Assembly: GCA_016859345.1 (NCBI GenBank)
Contig: CM029134.1
Location: 12,788,560-12,852,559 of the forward strand
Length of the DNA: 64,000 nucleotides
From: Istiophorus platypterus
Taxonomy: Eukaryota; Chordata; Actinopteri; Istiophoriformes; Istiophoridae
Reading direction: 5' to 3'
Positions within the stretch are counted from its first letter, which is position 1. Each line of letters starts with the position of its first letter. The translations under genes were made by a program, and so were the position numbers. Shown here piece after piece: positions 24,180 to 34,504 of this stretch. Below the pieces are notes generated by a model, which was given only the letters and a program-made list of their open reading frames with translations, did no database searches and had not been told where the DNA came from.

Positions 24180-27100
24180 AAATGAAAAGAGCACAGTGCA
24201 AATGCAATTATAGTTTAACCAGAGGATTTCTCACCAGTATAAGCACCAGTATGGACAGGATGTAGAAAACAGCATCACGAAACAGAGGCCACCAGCTAAG
24301 AGTGATGGGCTGGAGAGAACGTATGAGAATGTACACATACATAGTACATTTATTTTAAAGAAAAAAAAAAACAAACAAACTTCAAAATACCTGCTTGATA
24401 AATGATACATTTCTATTTCTTTTCTAATCATTTGAAAAAGGTGAGGTTAGTCCTCCTGTTAGCTCCTGGTCTGAACACAGTGTATATACCTGTCCGGAGA
24501 AGATGCCACAGATGCCGATGATGACCAGTATGTTAAAGACAGCTGATCCCACAATAGTTCCCACACCCACATCTCCCTTTGTGATAAACACCCCTAAAAA
24601 CAGTAAAAGTAAAGAGCCATAAATCATCAGAAAAAAATTATTTATTGTGACAGTTTTCGAGAAATGATGGATTGTATCTCCCTCCCACACGTATTATGAG
24701 AACAAGGTTAGTCATAGTATCTCTTGCCGCCGAATAGAAATATTGCATTTCTGGTTCATATCCACAGGGGCTGGGCAGTTGTGTTTTATTTTATGCTACT
24801 TATTGTCTAATATTTTCTGAATGTTGCATCAAGTCACCCCAATACTTATCAAAGCCAGCCTCTTTTCTTTTGAGAATAAAATAATCATCATTTTTGCGGC
24901 AATTTATGACAAAATATCTTTAAGCAACATGGATATGGAAGCAGAGGTTTCATTCATCCAAATCATTCTTATAAGACATTTTTTCCATCAATATGTCAAT
25001 TTTAATATGATGTATCTTCTATCCTCCATCATAGGGAACTAGAGATGAGCACAGTATAACTTTTTTGATTGTATCTAGGATAAACAACATATATCAATCT
25101 AGTTTCTGACATTTCCAAAAAACGTGTGCGCATTTCAAAATACTGTGAACAGGATGCTGTGAGTAATAAGTATTCTTTAGAGGTCATTAAGATTTCTAAA
25201 TTTCACCCTAGCAACTTTTATGTAATTGATTCTTCTTTAATTCCTACTAAAATTTTTATTAAAAAATGTTTTAAAAAAATGAATAAAGGAATAAGCGTTT
25301 ATTAGACTATCTGGGCCAGAGGAGTACTTTCCCTGTGAGCTAAAAAACCATGAAGTGAAATGAAACATGCTACCCTCATTGTCCTAGTGTGTCTAATGTA
25401 CACTTTACTTTCCTTAGACCTAATCAGGTGAAGATGCATATGATGGCAGGTTACTGGAGTGCTGATGGAACAATCGTTGGGTTAACCCATTGGAATGAGT
25501 AACCGATTAGACGAGTTTCATACTGACCAATCAAAGAGGTGAAGAGCTCGGGCGCAGAGCTCCCAGCTGCCATGAAGGTTGCCCCAGCGACATCCTGACT
25601 GAGCTGCAGGTTCTAGAGGACAGAGGAGTTTTAACAGATTAAAGAATAAGGCCGGTGATAGTCAATATTTTTCCTATTGCCAAAAAATACAAAATCATAC
25701 TAGTACTGTCAGTGTATCCAAAGCCAGATATGCACCAATCAGCCCCACATTAACATTAATATTAACTCAAACACACACATGCACACACACCTGTAAGCCA
25801 CAAAACAGGTGTTGCTCTGCTCAGCCTCCCTGGGAGAGCTTATGCCAGGGTGTTGGGTTGGAGGCTCTGACTGATCATTGAACCTCTGATCCATGAGGTG
25901 CAATGCAGATTCCAAAATTGGAACATTGGACCAACTCTTTACATTTGCAAGGTTACTGAAGGGGTCGTGGGCGTTTACTCATACAGTCTACATGTGTTTT
26001 GTGGACTTGGAGATGGCTAAAGACTGTGTCCCTTGGGGAGTCATGTGGGGGGTAATGCGAAACAATGGGGTTCCGGGTTAATTACTATAAGTCATCAGGT
26101 CCATATATAATCAGAGTGAGAGTTGCTTTTGTATTATTGGTAGGAGGTTAAGCACGTTTCTAGTTGGTGTTTGGCCTCTGCGAGGACTGTCCTTGTTAAA
26201 CAATCCTGTTTGTGATTTTGCACGGACAGGATCTCAGTACCTCAGAATATTTTGTCTCTGCTTTTTGAAGCGGAGGTGGTTCCTTTCGCCTGATCAGACT
26301 CCGACCCTCAACATGCACTGAGAAGGTTGAGTGTGAAGCGGCTTGGATGAGAGAGTTTGGAGCGAGTTGCCGCCTCAGTTGAAGGAGATTCAGTGTTGCT
26401 TTAAGACTGAGTGGCAGATTGGTGAAGGGTCAGCAGTAATGCGGACATTGTACTGGACCCTTGTGGTAAAAAAGGGAAGAGGGATAGAGGGATAGAGGGA
26501 TGGATGGATGGATGGATGGATCTTAGTTTTCAACCACACTACATTTGTCTTTTGTTCATACCTCTGATACTTTTTCCAGTGATGGCACAAAGTAAACATC
26601 GCACACGATGGCCAGCGCATGAAACATGTAGATAGCCTGTAAAATACAGGAGACAATAAATTGGCTAAGCCTGTCGATCATTAAGCTCTAATTCAACAAA
26701 ATGTAGCTTCCCTCATTTCAAATTCTGGCTTTCAGAGCTGATACTCACACAGAGAACATGAAGGATTACTGCTCCTTGTCTCCTGTGCTCCAGAGTAAAG
26801 ATATCTTCAGGGAACTCACTGATAGCTGGAGGAGAAATGAACAGAAGATAACCTGATGATGAATGAAATGGGGGAAGTTTAAATAATTTAAACAAAAGAC
26901 ATCAGACCCAGAGCTGCAGTTGAAACAATTAGTCAATTTATTTGGCATCTTCTCTCCCAAAGTGATTAATAATTTAACTCAATTTTCAAGCATAACTGTG
27001 AAGCTTTTCAATTCGGTTGGAGACACCTGCATCAAGGGAGCAACCATTGTACACCTGCATGGATATGACTGGATGTTACTCATCACACCACTGTAGTTTA

Positions 27101-29631
27101 GCCAGTAGTTGTGAAGCATGAATGAAACAGCTGAGGCCAATCAACAAATACACGTGCGACTGTGGTGCTCTACCCGAACTAACACTATGCCTCATTCGTG
27201 AGGATTTGCTGCTGTTTTGCTTTCTTTCTAAGATATGGCGATTGTCATTTTTCAGTATTTCATGAAATTTAGACAACGATGTTAATCTAGTTCACAATAA
27301 AATTAATCCTTAATGGCAGCCCTATTCATTTTTTGTTTTTTTTTAACCACTTAAGGCACTTTCATAATTAAAGTAGTTGTTGAGCTCTTTGACCTCACAG
27401 AGGAGTGTTAATTGAGGAACTTCAGGCTTTTCTGAGGGCCAGACTGAAAACTATAATGGATCTGTTGTTGTGGCTCCCATAAGGTGTCAAAGACACCAAA
27501 TCTGTAAACATCTTCAAAAAGCATTTTAAAAACAATTTTTTAACTTTACATGATAAATTAATTTTTAATATTTTTGTCTACTTTTTTTTTTAATAGAATA
27601 ATCACCAGATGTTTATTATGCAGCTCTACCCTGAAACTTCAATCACTTTTGTGTCTACATGTGAAATACATGTGTGAGTTTATGTTTTTGCCAGATGTGT
27701 GTCAGGTCGCATTCCCTAGCAACAAGGGCTGAGACAGACGAAGTGGGCCCATGGTCATGTGACTAAGCCAGTTCAGTTGCATGATAACTGAGGTTTTCGC
27801 TCATTTTCTTTTTAAGTTTTCACTCCTCTTCTGACTTTTCACTGTCCATCATGCCATCCACACCCATGTAATTATATTCTTTTCCACTTCTTTTCAAAAA
27901 CCAGCAATTCAAGTAAGCTTAACCTTCAGAGCCATTTTGGCTGAGTTTGACAATGCATCACAGCCACCCTCTTACCAAGTGTATAGGAGTGTTTGTGTAT
28001 AGGAGTGTTTGTCTTTCACATGAGCTCAGACAAATGCCACGAATCATCAGAAAAAGAAAAAAAACCCTTTAATTATGAGGCAGTGCAAAAGAGTACTGAC
28101 TTTCCCCACAAGGTTTTTGGAATTAGTTGTGCGTCACGACTTATAAACCATCCAGTGAAGCTGGAGGTTACAGTGATGCAGTGATGAACAATGTGACAAA
28201 ATGAATCTTGCACTCCTGACCAGTGGCAACACTGTGCAGTTAGAGGCTAACACCCATCACATGTAGGTATGGAGATATGGCATGATATTATTACAACCTT
28301 ACATATGATTCTGGCTGTTACGGACACCCTGATCAAACAGCATATTTTTATCATCAAAAGCAGGATGATGCTCTTGGAAATATGATAATTAGAAGAAAAT
28401 GTGTTTAAGGCCTTCTATTTCCCTGTGGCAGTTTTTTTCTGGCTCAACATACGTATGTAGTTAAATATATTCTGTATAAATGGCTGCAAAATCTCTTCAT
28501 CTCAGCGGCAGACTATAAGATACTGTCGCCGTTTCTCTCTCAGTCTTTCAAACAGCTGAGCAGACCCAAGCACACACACACAGAAGCGATGAGAGCTGCT
28601 GATGAGAGGCAACTCATCAGCAGGTCATTACGGCAGGGCAGGCACTTTGAACAGCTCCAGATGCACACAGCATCCAACCACAGATTCAGCGTTCAGTTTC
28701 CTAGCAACTGGGTGCCTCAAAGGCCGAACTGTGTTTAAACGTTTCGATGTTCAGCTTGAAGAAATGAAGGGAGAGATGGACTGGAGAGGTAGATCAATGC
28801 AAGGAGGAGGCATGGATTAAACAGATTCATAGAGAAGGTACTGTACGCTCTCACACTGCCTTTGCATGCAAAACACACACATATACGCACAAACACACTG
28901 GTGTTATCAAGATCATCACATTCATTTACTACACAAATAAACCAACCCAAACCTAAATCCAGGCCCATCAATGGTTAAAATGATCCTAACTCCAACTGAA
29001 AAATATCTCACAAGTGACTGCATACTTCTATTTTTGTAAAGATAAGGCAGAAGAGATTCTCTTTCCCATTTGTGTCTCTTGCACACAAGTGAACACATGG
29101 TACGACATGTCTCACCAGATCTAGAAATACTGTCCGTCTGGTTGTTGTCTTCTTTCTGCTGGACGAGCTTTCTCTTGGACATGGAGATGCCACGATCCCC
29201 AGCGGGCCCATCGGAGCCTATGAGGACGGATTGACTCATGAATAAATACACTAATGATGAAATTTGTTATCATTATCATACTGTATATCATTTTTTTTTT
29301 CGAATATTGCAAGTTTATCTTCATCTTTACTCAACTTTGTGGTATTGTTTTTGTTTACTGTGACGCTAAAACGCTAATTTGAGGTAGTAATTACCCGTTG
29401 AGTGTATTATTATTACAGTCTAACATTTAAATAACGTGATTTGCATGGTAATTTAAAACGGAGAAGTTTGACAGGAATAAAATCAAGACAGTTTTATGTA
29501 TTTTTCTTTTCTGGATAAGCACCTGTAACATCATTGAAGTGAAGGATCCAGGCGGCTGCGAGCAGACCGACTCCACAGACGCAGAACCGGGGGAGGAGCC
29601 GCGTCTGCCTCGGTCTCCTCGGCGCCTTCAT
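17336..29631 (-). CDS. Sodium/potassium/calcium exchanger, NCKX3/4 type (SLC24 family)
   Basis: A plasma-membrane exchanger that extrudes Ca2+ with K+ in return for Na+. Coding exons, 5' to 3': 29523-29631, 29116-29217, 26749-26825, 26562-26636, 25528-25612, 24490-24593, 24235-24309, 23584-23609, 23396-23449, 23147-23283, 22667-22836, 20975-21242, 19583-19749, 19387-19501, 18355-18467, 17751-17816, 17336-17446. All are GT-AG and phase-consistent: 617 aa. A signal-anchor helix lies at about 16-30. The alpha-1 repeat (GATFMAAGSSAPEL, about 131-144) and alpha-2 repeat (MGITFLAAGTSVPD, about 498-511) are intact. The cytoplasmic loop holds MVDELLNLHPHQLSFSEA and a Glu-rich exon (339-427). Wording of these motifs favours NCKX3 over NCKX4. 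The C-terminus stops at SIGFERL, lacking the tail of NCKX3/4. Start chosen at 29631; an in-frame ATG at 29805 would add 58 residues through a poly-Gly stretch. Confidence 0.92.
24059..24178. repeat. (ATCT)n tetranucleotide microsatellite
   Basis: About 30 ATCT units with a few CTGT/CTAC/CTAG variants, just downstream of exon 7 of the SLC24 gene, inside the intron. Confidence 0.95.
25815..26420 (+). mobile_element. Decayed LINE reverse-transcriptase copy in an SLC24 intron
   Basis: The plus strand keeps several reverse-transcriptase landmarks in order: a GTLDQLFTFARLL segment, VYMCFVDLEMAKDCVP (the palm aspartate region), and later nucleotide stretches corresponding to a PILF.VFARTG-type segment, a LLFEAEVV region where the FADD box should be, and a CEAAWMRE-like segment near 26330. 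Internal deletions and stops break the frame many times. It lies in the intron between SLC24 exons 4 and 5, opposite to the gene. It appears to be the same family as the fragment at 2443-2790. Confidence 0.75.
26483..26521. repeat. (GGAT)n short tandem repeat
   Basis: GATAGAGG units followed by five or six GGAT units, directly after the LINE remnant; possibly the element's 3' tail. Confidence 0.85.
26915..27325. repeat. Interspersed fish repeat, ATTAATCGATTA-type (degraded)
   Basis: In an SLC24 intron, GTTGAAACAATTAGTCAATTTA and AGATATGGCGATTGTCATTTTTC-like words recur, ending in AATGGCAGCCCT. The match to the other copies is loose. Confidence 0.35.
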
Positions 29632-30200
29632 CCCGCCGCCGCCGCCGCCGCCGCCGCTCCTCGCCGGCCCTCCGCTCAAAACATGCCTCTGCCACCGCCG
29701 CTCCGTCGGTCGCCTTCCCCGGTTCACAGACTGGAGCGAGCCGGCCTGTTGCTCACGTTTCCCGATCTGTGGTCTGCGGCCGCTCCGGCCTTGGTCCCCA
29801 TCCACGACGCAGGAGGACGTTCAAAAGGTTCGGCCTGCGACCAGCATCCCAGCGCCCCGGCGCCAGTCAGCGGGCACCGACCGACGCGGCGGCCGCGTCC
29901 GCAGGGCTCGGCCGCAGCAGATGCGAGCGGACGACGAATATCAGCCGGCACTTGATCGGAAAAATACGCCGGAGGCTGCCCTCACATCCCCCCGCTCCGA
30001 GTCGGATCCCCGCTCCGTGACTCCTCGCGTCTGAGAGGAGGCGTTTGGTGGGAGTCGCAGACGAGACCACCAGGGAGCGGCTTCGGCTGGGTGGGGCGAC
30101 CGGAGGGACCCCAGCGGGCGGGAGGGACACTCGGCGACTGATGCGCGGAATTCAGAAGTAACCGGGAACCGCTGGGGGACCAACGTCCTCCGCAGAACAA
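29540..30200 (-). promoter_or_regulatory. CpG-island promoter and first exon of the SLC24 gene
   Basis: A sharp rise in GC and CpG, containing a (CCG)n run at 29633-29657 immediately 5' of the chosen ATG. This (CCG)n is translated as poly-Gly if the upstream ATG at 29805 is used. No TATA box is clear. Confidence 0.7.
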
Positions 30201-31087
30201 TAAAACCTGCTCCGTGGTTAAAAAGGAATAAATATCGGACTTTGAGGCAGTTTGGACTCGGTCGTTCACTGGGACTTCGAGTGGTTTCTCTGTCTGTAGT
30301 GAAAAGTGGTTACGCCAAACTATTACAAACCAGCAATCGCTGACCGCTATTTGACAGCAATGCCAAGAGCGAGAGTTTCTAAATCAGTATATAAACAGAA
30401 TCCTGTTTGTATGAAATAATGTAGAATTAAAGTATCTTAGTATAATACAGATAAAAGAATGAGTGACTTTGAATCCATTTATGTCATTAGTGCGATGGCT
30501 TTCATAGTCTTAGATTCAAAATTTGTACGGAAAAACAATTTTGGCTGCTTTTGACCAGTGTCTTGGGATGAGCAACATTCGCACTGCATTGCAAAGATAA
30601 GCTATATCACACAATATGTCTTCCAAACCAAAGTGAAGCTTGGTGTACAGCAAGGAAGCAACTCAAATTATGTGCTGAGGGTATAAAGTTTTAAAGTTAA
30701 AAATGTTAGAGTCTTGCTAAGTTTGACTTTCATGGATATATATCCTTGTATTTAGTAAAAAAAAACACACACAAGGAAAAATGCAAATGTTTCACAATCA
30801 AATAGGTCTTTTTTTCCACAGCAGACCTGCAGCAGAGAAAGCATGTGTTACTAATAACATTAACAATGGCTCTGTTGTATTCAAGTGAGCCATGACAGCG
30901 TGACAATAACAGAACTCAGAAACTGAAGGAGCTAAACAGAATTCAGCAGTCATTACATCACATGTTGTATTTTTGTAAAAAATAAAACATTTGCAATAAA
31001 ACATTCCGTCATATTACTCTGATGTGTAGAATTCAGCAACAAAAACACCTGCAATTAGACTTAAGTTTATAGGAGGTAGTATTAAGA
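30201..31087. other. Intergenic and 3' untranslated sequence
   Basis: Between the SLC24 promoter and the stop codon of the KASH gene. The part next to 31088 must include the KASH-gene 3' UTR, but no canonical AATAAA was found on the minus strand. No coding frame stands out. Confidence 0.5.
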
Positions 31088-34000
31088 TCAAATAGGAGGT
31101 AAAGCACCATAGTGCACACTGCAATAGGGCTGTAACATGAGCTGTGCAGCAGTCCACAAGGTGTTGATGGAGAACAAATAACTGCCTCCTGAAGCCACAA
31201 AGGCCACGACTAGGAGAATGAAGACGCAGATCATAAATAGTCCCACTCTCTGCACTGCTGTATCCAAGGGACCTGCACACCTTAGACAACGGAAAGGCCA
31301 GACCGATGATAATGAGTGCAAAAAAGAGGCAGAGAAAAAGAGAATGAATATGATACAGTACTACTGCAAGTTCCAGAATACAAAATAAAGTTCCTACATA
31401 TTCCCAACCTGCATTCATCATATGCCAAAGTCTATCAGTGCTACTGTATAATATGAAAAATAACCTTGTGGTCTGGGGATCTACTCTGGGACTTTGAGGC
31501 TTCAGCGGCTCCTCACCCTCAGCTTCCTCCTGCAGAAACATGACCAGTATTTCTACATCTACAGTAACGGAGCCTATTTCTAAAACTGGGCTTTGTAGTG
31601 GCACACTCTAGTGGTGACTTGTAGAAATACCAGGAAATCAAAAAATGGCATGTTTTTAAGGGTTAAAAGTCTAAAGATCGGAATCAGATAGAGAATTTGT
31701 ACATGTTTTAGAGGTTTGGAGTCTGACATGCTGGTTTTCACTTCATCTGAAGAGGCCAGGAGCTTAATTTCATCGGCGAAAGACAGAGGGGGGCTGAACG
31801 ATGTTTCTTTTTCCCCCATCAGGTCATTCAGGGCAGAACTGGAAAAACACACAGAAGACACACAATGGGAGTATACACAGATAACTCAATATACTTCATT
31901 ATATTGGTTTAAAAAAAGAGGATTTTTTGTGTCAGGGTTACAGTGAGGCCTCATCCTGTCTGTCCTCCAACTTCTTCCTCAGCTCCTGATTTTTCAGCCT
32001 GAGATCCTGGAGCAAAGAAAACAAATAATTTGACAGCAGTCAGTGGCCAGTGTTGGAGATTTTAACCCTGCACTTCACTTTTACACTTTTGTGTGTCTGC
32101 TGTTAACGATATCTAGCTGTTTGTCTTGAAATGTGTTGCGAAACGTGTTAGAATTAAAGCAAGAGGAAATTATCTTATGTTTCAAATTTCAACTTGCATG
32201 ATTCACATTCGGTGATATATCTGTCACTGGTCAACATCATCACAACCAAGACAATTCAATTTGTTCTGTAATTAATTTCTGTTCTCTTACTGATGCAATG
32301 AGCAAATCTGCCTTCAGATTAATTTCTTATCTTTGTTCAAATAATTCACAAGTATGGAGTTACAAGACATGTTCAAATTGCACACAACAAACACTGTTTT
32401 AACTTGTTTTCAGTTTTCTTTGTCAGTTGAATAGAAATGGATGAGAACATCTTTACCCTTATGATGATGGAACACTCATCTACTGTTTCCTCTGAGTGCT
32501 TTAGCTGACGATCTTTCTATCACAAACCACACACACACACAACTCAAAATTTGATGTTCAAGTAATGATGGATAAAAAAACCTGACAAAATATTCATCTT
32601 GAACTCCAAAGATCTTGATTTCTGAGAAAGTCTTGGCTTTTTGTTCAGCCACTGGCTAGTACTGATCTCTCTGTTTCTACCTGATGAATAGCTTCATCCC
32701 TTTGCTGCAGCCCTAACTGAGCCTCCTCCATTCCAAACTAAAGAAAAAAAAACAACATAACAAATAAAGAGCTGGATGACTGATCTAAAATGACTAATGG
32801 CAGAATGAATGGAGAGAGAAAAATAATGAAACATCTCCAACTTGAATCCTTTGTGTCACCTCGAGGGTTTGAAGTGCAACCTTGAACTTGCTCAAGTTGA
32901 TCTTGTCCTGCTCTCTCTCTTGCTGGAGGTTCTTGAGCTGAAAAGATTTTAAATGTGGAAAGCGTTTGCAAATTTCTGTACCACTCCTAACTGTAGTATA
33001 TTGTATGATGACAGATAAAAGTTGTTACGCGAAAAGCAACATCGACATCAACATCGTACATCCACGGTTAGTTTCTTATTTTGTTCCTTCATCGTGGCGG
33101 TTTCCTCCTCCTGCACAAAAACACAACATGAAGGGTCACTTAGGGATATTCAATATGACAACCATCAGCCAGGTTGAAGTTTACCTGTTATTTATCTATG
33201 CTAATGTGACTAAGTCTAAGCGATACAATTTTCTGAGCTTAACTCACTGTTATAGCTGAGTGAAATCAACATTAAATGCCTCATCATATCCACGCGACTA
33301 AGCTTTTATTAGGTCTGAATGTCTTCTCGAAAACACTGGTAATACATTGTTATACAATAACAATTCTGGTTACCAACCAATTTCTGAATCTGTTTTTCAC
33401 TGCATCTCTTTACATTGAGGTCATCAGTTAGGAGGGATTTACAAGGCTCTGCCTCAACTTGCTGTGCTTCACTAATGATCTTCTCCAGGCTGCAGACACA
33501 CAAACACAAGCTCCTGACAGTTTTTCCACTAAATTGTCACAGCACTGCCTCAAAAGCACTAAATGGAAAAAAGAATGAGAAGGAAAAAAAAAAGACAGCA
33601 CTGACACAAAAAAGTAAAACTGAACAATAAAGACAAGAAAGGAATAATTATGTAGTTACAAGTAGGTAAAGATGAAAACGTCTTAAATAACAAATAATAA
33701 AAGCCTCCAAAGCCAATGATACAGTGGATGTGTTTATCAAATTCTAATATAGATTCAAATACACTGCTAAAATCTGCAGGGCCAGAGATAAGGACCTCTG
33801 TCTTCCATTCATTTGGCAGTAGAGAGTAGTTCAACACATGTTTGAACCAGCATAGATCACCAGGTTTCAATGAAAGGTAAAGCTAGGTGTCATCACAGCC
33901 ATAGGACGTCCCCTAAAAACAGAGCTCAGCTAAAATGGAGTCTTGCGGTACTCCACTGGGGATGAGTGCAGAGAAAGTGGAAGAATAAGTTCTAACACAA

Positions 34001-34363
34001 TCTGTCATGGAGGTTGTTGGTCTGAATGCCAACAACATGCATAGGAAAAACTTTTTAAAAGATTGTGTTGCAAGCAGCAGGGAGATCAAGTAGAGTTATA
34101 GATGATGAGCACACTAAAATATGATTACAGTGTTAAGTCTGGCAGTTAGACCGTACAGACACATTTCTGCTCATGAGTGGAGACAATAATGTGTGACTAG
34201 TTACGTTTTCACTTGTTTTCTGAGGGCTATATTCTCTGAGCGCATCGCTGTCATATCATCATCTGCAAGATCCAGCCAGTGCCTCAACTCAGTGTTCAGG
34301 TCCCTCAACTGGCTTTGACTGTAATCCAGCTCAGCTATTTTCTCAAGCATCTCCTTCGGTGTC

Positions 34364-34398
<35 letters not shown>

Positions 34399-34504
34399 AG
34401 AAAAAAACCTTTATATATTGCTACTAAGTAACACAACCAAACAGTTTTTGCATGTGGGTTTGACCAGGTAACATAGCTCACCAATTTTCCTCTGTGACAT
34501 CCAT
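31088..34504 (-). CDS. KASH-domain coiled-coil nuclear-envelope protein (Lrmp/Irag2 or Kash5-like)
   Basis: Coding exons, 5' to 3': 34482-34504, 34205-34363, 33378-33489, 33060-33110, 32860-32937, 32681-32737, 32457-32516, 31942-32006, 31703-31838, 31465-31529, 31088-31280. They join in phase to 332 aa starting MDVTEENWTPKEMLEK. Residues from about 10 to 205 are a coiled coil (LRDLNTELRHWLDLADDD; LRLKNQELRKKLEDRQDE). A PPLSFADEI motif follows, then one membrane helix (GLFMICVFILLVVAFVASG, about 282-300) and a short tail ending GALPPI at the stop. A single C-terminal helix with a tail ending PPx is the hallmark of KASH proteins, which pass through the outer nuclear membrane and bind SUN proteins. 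LRMP (needed for pronuclear-centrosome attachment in zebrafish) and KASH5 (meiotic dynein adaptor) are the nearest families; no EF-hands are present. Donors of exons 3 and 4 are weak, so those ends may shift by a few codons. Confidence 0.75.
33760..34060. repeat. Probable interspersed repeat fragment in a KASH-gene intron
   Basis: Words such as AGCTAGGTGTCATCACAGCC and GCGGTACTCCACTGGGGA look like a widespread non-coding fish repeat, by memory of style only. No coding potential. Confidence 0.35.
34364..34397. repeat. (CA)n microsatellite forming the acceptor tract of KASH-gene exon 2
   Basis: About 15 CA units on the plus strand; on the minus strand (GT)n runs directly into GCAG and the exon, replacing a pyrimidine tract. 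Confidence 0.9.

Noticed and set aside
29539..30269. Ala/Pro/Arg-rich frames on both strands of the SLC24 promoter
   Set aside because: GC-rich CpG-island artefacts overlapping exon 1 and its upstream region.
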